Shown in pieces: positions 7,056-9,352 of a stretch of 9,352 bases of DNA (positions within the stretch are counted from its first letter, which is position 1; each line of letters begins with the position of its first letter). The stretch is from contig JAICJW010000160.1 in NCBI GenBank assembly GCA_025928215.1, positions 1 to 9,352 of the forward strand, written 5' to 3'. The translations under genes and the position numbers were made by a program. The notes under the pieces were generated by a model. The model was not told where the DNA came from. It searched no databases and saw only the letters and a list, made by a program, of their open reading frames with translations. This DNA comes from Chloroflexia bacterium. Its GTDB lineage: Bacteria; Chloroflexota; Chloroflexia; Thermomicrobiales; JALYUS01.

Positions 7056-7155
7056 AGGACTAAGGACTTAGGACTAAGGACTAAGTCAGTCCCGTACCGA
7101 CCACTTTGAATTTCCCTGTGGCCTCCTACCTACTTAGTCCTAAGTCCTTAGTCCT
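7056..7155. repeat. inverted repeat of 7-bp units, 23-bp arms
   Basis: The left arm, 7056-7086, is four tandem heptamers, AGGACTA, AGGACTT, AGGACTA, AGGACTA, followed by AGT. The right arm, 7132-7155, is the reverse complement of three heptamers plus AGT. Positions 7056-7078 pair perfectly with 7133-7155 (23 bp) around a 54-nt loop. A register shifted by one unit, 7063-7086 with 7132-7155, pairs 22 of 24 positions around 45 nt, so two competing stems are possible. The right arm contains the hpaD stop codon (7154-7156), and the left arm ends about 20 nt before the hpaB start, outside its ribosome site. There is no T-tract on the minus strand, so it is not a classic intrinsic terminator. A partial terminator, mRNA stability element or dispersed genomic repeat are options. 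Confidence 0.9.
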
Positions 7156-8194
7156 AATGTACATACGTCGGCGTGCTTGTCATCTGTGGCTCGTGTGTCG
7201 GGACGAATGAGCCGTCCGTGATGGATTGGACGTGCATTGCTTCCTCAAACCAGCAGCGGGGGACGTAATGGCCCCAGAGCGTTTGGCGGCGTGGATCATT
7301 GAGCGTCCAGCGGATCGGTGCGAAATCGGGATCCACGGTCAGATAGTCGCTGGCATAGAGTTCGATGCGATTGCCGTCGGGGTCGCGCACGTAGAGAAAG
7401 AGGGCGTTGGCGATGCCATGCCGCCCCGGCCCGCGCTCGATGGCGTCGGCGCGGTTCGCGCCCGCCAGCACATCGCAGCAGCGGAGGACGGCCATCGCAT
7501 CGGGCAGCGACCACGCGCCGTGATGGACGCGCGGCCCGACGCCATTCATGATCGCGACATCATGCACGGAGCCTTTGCGATGGAGCCACGCTGCCCAGAG
7601 GCGCTCCGGTTCATCTTCCGTGCCAGTGTATTCCGAGCAGCGGAAGCCGAGTGTGCGCATATACCACTCCGTTAGCGCCTGACAATCCGGCACCTGAATA
7701 TTGAAGTGATCCATCCGCATGATGTGCGCGCCCCGATAGAGATCGAACCGCTGCAAGAGCCGCTCGGCGGGGTCCATCGCGGCGTAGAACTCCGTCGGAA
7801 TACCGGCGGGGTCCTGCATCCGCAGCGCCTTGCCCTGCCCGCGCTCTTCACCCGGTTCAATCCAGCGGTGGGGTAATCCTTGCGCCTCCGCCATCGCTGC
7901 CAGCGCGTCCAAATCGGCATCGGTTGCCACGCGATAGGCGAGATGCGCGACGCCGGGTTGCGCGGCGAGGGTGAGGGTCAGCGAGTGGTGGGTGCGTTCT
8001 TCGAGTCCGCGCAGGTAGATATGCCCCTCATCCGCAGCCGTCTCGACAAAGCCGAGCAGGTCCACGTAGAACGCCCGCGCCCGCGCGAGGTCGGTGACGA
8101 GAAATTCGATGTGCCCGGCGCGCACGACATTCCCCACCGCCTGCTCAAGCCGCGCCCGCATATCGAGCCGGGTTGCCGTGTCAATCGTCGCCAT
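7154..8194 (-). CDS. hpaD: 3,4-dihydroxyphenylacetate 2,3-dioxygenase, type I extradiol (VOC)
   Basis: A 346-residue two-domain vicinal-oxygen-chelate protein that would cleave homoprotocatechuate next to its hydroxyls, giving 5-carboxymethyl-2-hydroxymuconate semialdehyde. The N-terminal domain (about 27-140) lacks a metal site; the catalytic domain (about 158-285) carries His163 (RMDHFNIQ), His225 (PRVHHGAW) and Glu278 (GNRIELYASDY). Most active-site residues known from the Brevibacterium/Arthrobacter homoprotocatechuate dioxygenases align with a constant offset of 11: His211 for the catalytic His200, Trp203, Arg254, His259 and Tyr268; Asn165 lies two residues after His163. That pattern supports the substrate beyond general VOC membership. 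The metal (Fe or Mn) cannot be read. The start at ATG 8194 has AGGAGG five nt upstream. It lies 36 nt after the aldehyde dehydrogenase stop, and its own stop codon is part of the heptamer repeat. Confidence 0.93.
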   Translation of the reverse strand: MATIDTATRLDMRARLEQAVGNVVRAGHIEFLVTDLARARAFYVDLLGFVETAADEGHIYLRGLEERTHHSLTLTLAAQPGVAHLAYRVATDADLDALAAMAEAQGLPHRWIEPGEERGQGKALRMQDPAGIPTEFYAAMDPAERLLQRFDLYRGAHIMRMDHFNIQVPDCQALTEWYMRTLGFRCSEYTGTEDEPERLWAAWLHRKGSVHDVAIMNGVGPRVHHGAWSLPDAMAVLRCCDVLAGANRADAIERGPGRHGIANALFLYVRDPDGNRIELYASDYLTVDPDFAPIRWTLNDPRRQTLWGHYVPRCWFEEAMHVQSITDGSFVPTHEPQMTSTPTYVH

Positions 8195-8230
8195 GTCACC
8201 CTCCTGACAGACCGGACAAACCGATGCGGT

Positions 8231-9352
8231 TCACGTGTTCTCTCCCCGCGATGACACGCCGAATTTGGGGATGTGGTGGTCGCCGATGGCGATGGCGATA
8301 TTTTTCATGTCGCAGTAGAACTCCCACGAGTAGTGGCCGCCCTCGCGCCCGATGCCGCTCTCCTTGGCGCCGCCGAAGGGGGTGCGGAGATCGCGGACAT
8401 TCTGCGAGTTCACCCAGACCATGCCACATTGAATACCCTGCGCCACCCGGTTCGCCTTCGCGACATCTTGCGTCCAGACATAGCCAGCAAGGCCATATTT
8501 CACGTCGCTGGCAATTCGCACCGCCTCTTCCTCGCCATCGAAGGGGATGACGACGAGGACGGGGCCAAAGACCTCTTCCTGCGCGATTCGCATTTTATTA
8601 TCCACATCGGCGAAGAGTGTTGGCTGCATGTAGTTCCCTTGCTCCATGCCCGGCACGCGTCCACCACCCGCGACGAGTTTCGCGCCCTCGCGTGTGCCGA
8701 TCTCAACATACTCAAGCACGCTCGCCAGATGGCTTGGGTGGATCAGTGAGCCGATTTCGGTCTGTTTGTCCATCGGGTCGCCGACGCGGATGTTCTTGAC
8801 GCGTGCCGCGAGGTCGGCGACGAATCGGTCGTAGATCGGCCGTTCGACGATGCAGCGCGAACTGGCGGTGCAGCGCTCGCCGTTGAGCGAATATACACCG
8901 AAGACGGCCGCATCGAGCGCGCGGTCGTAATCGGCGTCCGCGAAGATGACGATGGGCGATTTGCCGCCCAGCTCCATCGAATACCGCTTCATCGTCGCCG
9001 CGCCCTCGCGCATGATCGCCCGGCCCGTCACTGTCTCGCCCGTGAAGGAGATCAGTTGCACATCCTCGCTCTTGACCATCCCCATGCCGATCGTTTCCCC
9101 CGCGCCATAGACGAGATTGAAGACGCCGTCCGGCACGCCCGCGTCGCGGATGCACTCGGCCAGTTTCTCGTTCGAGAGCGGCGTCCACGAGGCGGGCTTG
9201 ACGACCGCCGTGCAGCCGCTGGCGAGGCACGGCGCGACCTTCCACGAGGTGAGCATGAAGGGCAGATTCCACGGGGTGATGAGCCCCGCGACACCGGCAG
9301 GGCGCTGGATCGTGTAGTTGAGGTAGTCGGCGCTGTGATAGGCCGCGCCGTC
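8231..9352 (-). CDS. hpaE: 5-carboxymethyl-2-hydroxymuconate semialdehyde dehydrogenase (partial)
   Basis: The C-terminal 373 residues of an NAD(P)-dependent aldehyde dehydrogenase; the frame is open through the right edge, so about 110-125 N-terminal residues are missing. An internal ATG at 9256 is not the start, because the in-frame codons upstream encode the conserved RPAGVAGLITPWNLPF. Visible family motifs are PWNLPF (cofactor-site Asn), FTGETVTGR, MELGGKSP with the general-base Glu at 8972-8974, NGERCTASSR with the catalytic Cys at 8870-8872, QEEVFGPVL and the C-terminal VNSQNVRDLRTPFGGAKESG. The NGERCTASSR and RDLRTPFGG forms, and a tail after SWEFYCDMKNIAIAIGDHHIPKFG, are typical of HpaE-type semialdehyde dehydrogenases. 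It would oxidise the HpaD ring-cleavage product to 5-carboxymethyl-2-hydroxymuconate. Related 2-hydroxymuconate semialdehyde dehydrogenases are the main alternative; the neighbouring hpaD favours HpaE. It is the first visible gene of the minus-strand operon. Confidence 0.92.
   Translation of the reverse strand, partial: DGAAYHSADYLNYTIQRPAGVAGLITPWNLPFMLTSWKVAPCLASGCTAVVKPASWTPLSNEKLAECIRDAGVPDGVFNLVYGAGETIGMGMVKSEDVQLISFTGETVTGRAIMREGAATMKRYSMELGGKSPIVIFADADYDRALDAAVFGVYSLNGERCTASSRCIVERPIYDRFVADLAARVKNIRVGDPMDKQTEIGSLIHPSHLASVLEYVEIGTREGAKLVAGGGRVPGMEQGNYMQPTLFADVDNKMRIAQEEVFGPVLVVIPFDGEEEAVRIASDVKYGLAGYVWTQDVAKANRVAQGIQCGMVWVNSQNVRDLRTPFGGAKESGIGREGGHYSWEFYCDMKNIAIAIGDHHIPKFGVSSRGENT

Noticed and set aside
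7056..7155. CRISPR array or intrinsic terminator
   Set aside because: The units are only seven bp with no spacers, so it is not CRISPR; no T-tract follows the stem on the transcribed strand, so it is not a standard intrinsic terminator.

Overview
This is a high-GC, gene-dense bacterial window with nine protein-coding genes, two of them cut by the window edges, almost no intergenic space and no RNA genes. The mix of an F420-type luciferase-like oxidoreductase, a two-domain type I homoprotocatechuate dioxygenase and an HpaB of the Thermus/Gram-positive size class would fit Chloroflexota (Thermomicrobia-like), with Actinomycetota or Deinococcota as alternatives. That placement is inference from protein flavour only; no marker gene is present.

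Layout. (1) Positions 1-891, minus strand: N-terminal beta-propeller half of an S9-family (acylaminoacyl/prolyl oligopeptidase type) peptidase, running off the left edge. (2) 892-990: short divergent promoter region with a 19-bp dyad. (3) 991-3549, plus strand: a tight three-gene unit of a UbiA-family membrane prenyltransferase, an alpha/beta hydrolase and an RNase Z-like metallo-beta-lactamase-fold hydrolase. (4) 3592-9352, minus strand, convergent with the previous unit: an aromatic catabolism operon. In transcription order it holds an HpaE-type aldehyde dehydrogenase (N-terminus beyond the right edge), an HpaD-type extradiol dioxygenase, a 118-nt spacer with a heptamer-built inverted repeat, the flavin-dependent hydroxylase HpaB, a flavin reductase (HpaC-like), a RidA-family protein, and an F420-type LLM oxidoreductase.

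How they work together. HpaB with reduced flavin from the reductase would hydroxylate 4-hydroxyphenylacetate to 3,4-dihydroxyphenylacetate. HpaD opens that ring at the 2,3 position, and HpaE oxidises the resulting 5-carboxymethyl-2-hydroxymuconate semialdehyde. The later steps (HpaG/F/H/I type) are not in the window and may lie beyond the right edge. The last two genes, RidA and LLM, are not standard parts of this pathway. With the flavin reductase they form a trio that resembles the RutA/RutC/RutF set of pyrimidine ring opening, which is the most interesting gene-content feature here. The most striking non-coding feature is the 23-bp perfect inverted repeat between hpaD and hpaB, built from 7-bp units.
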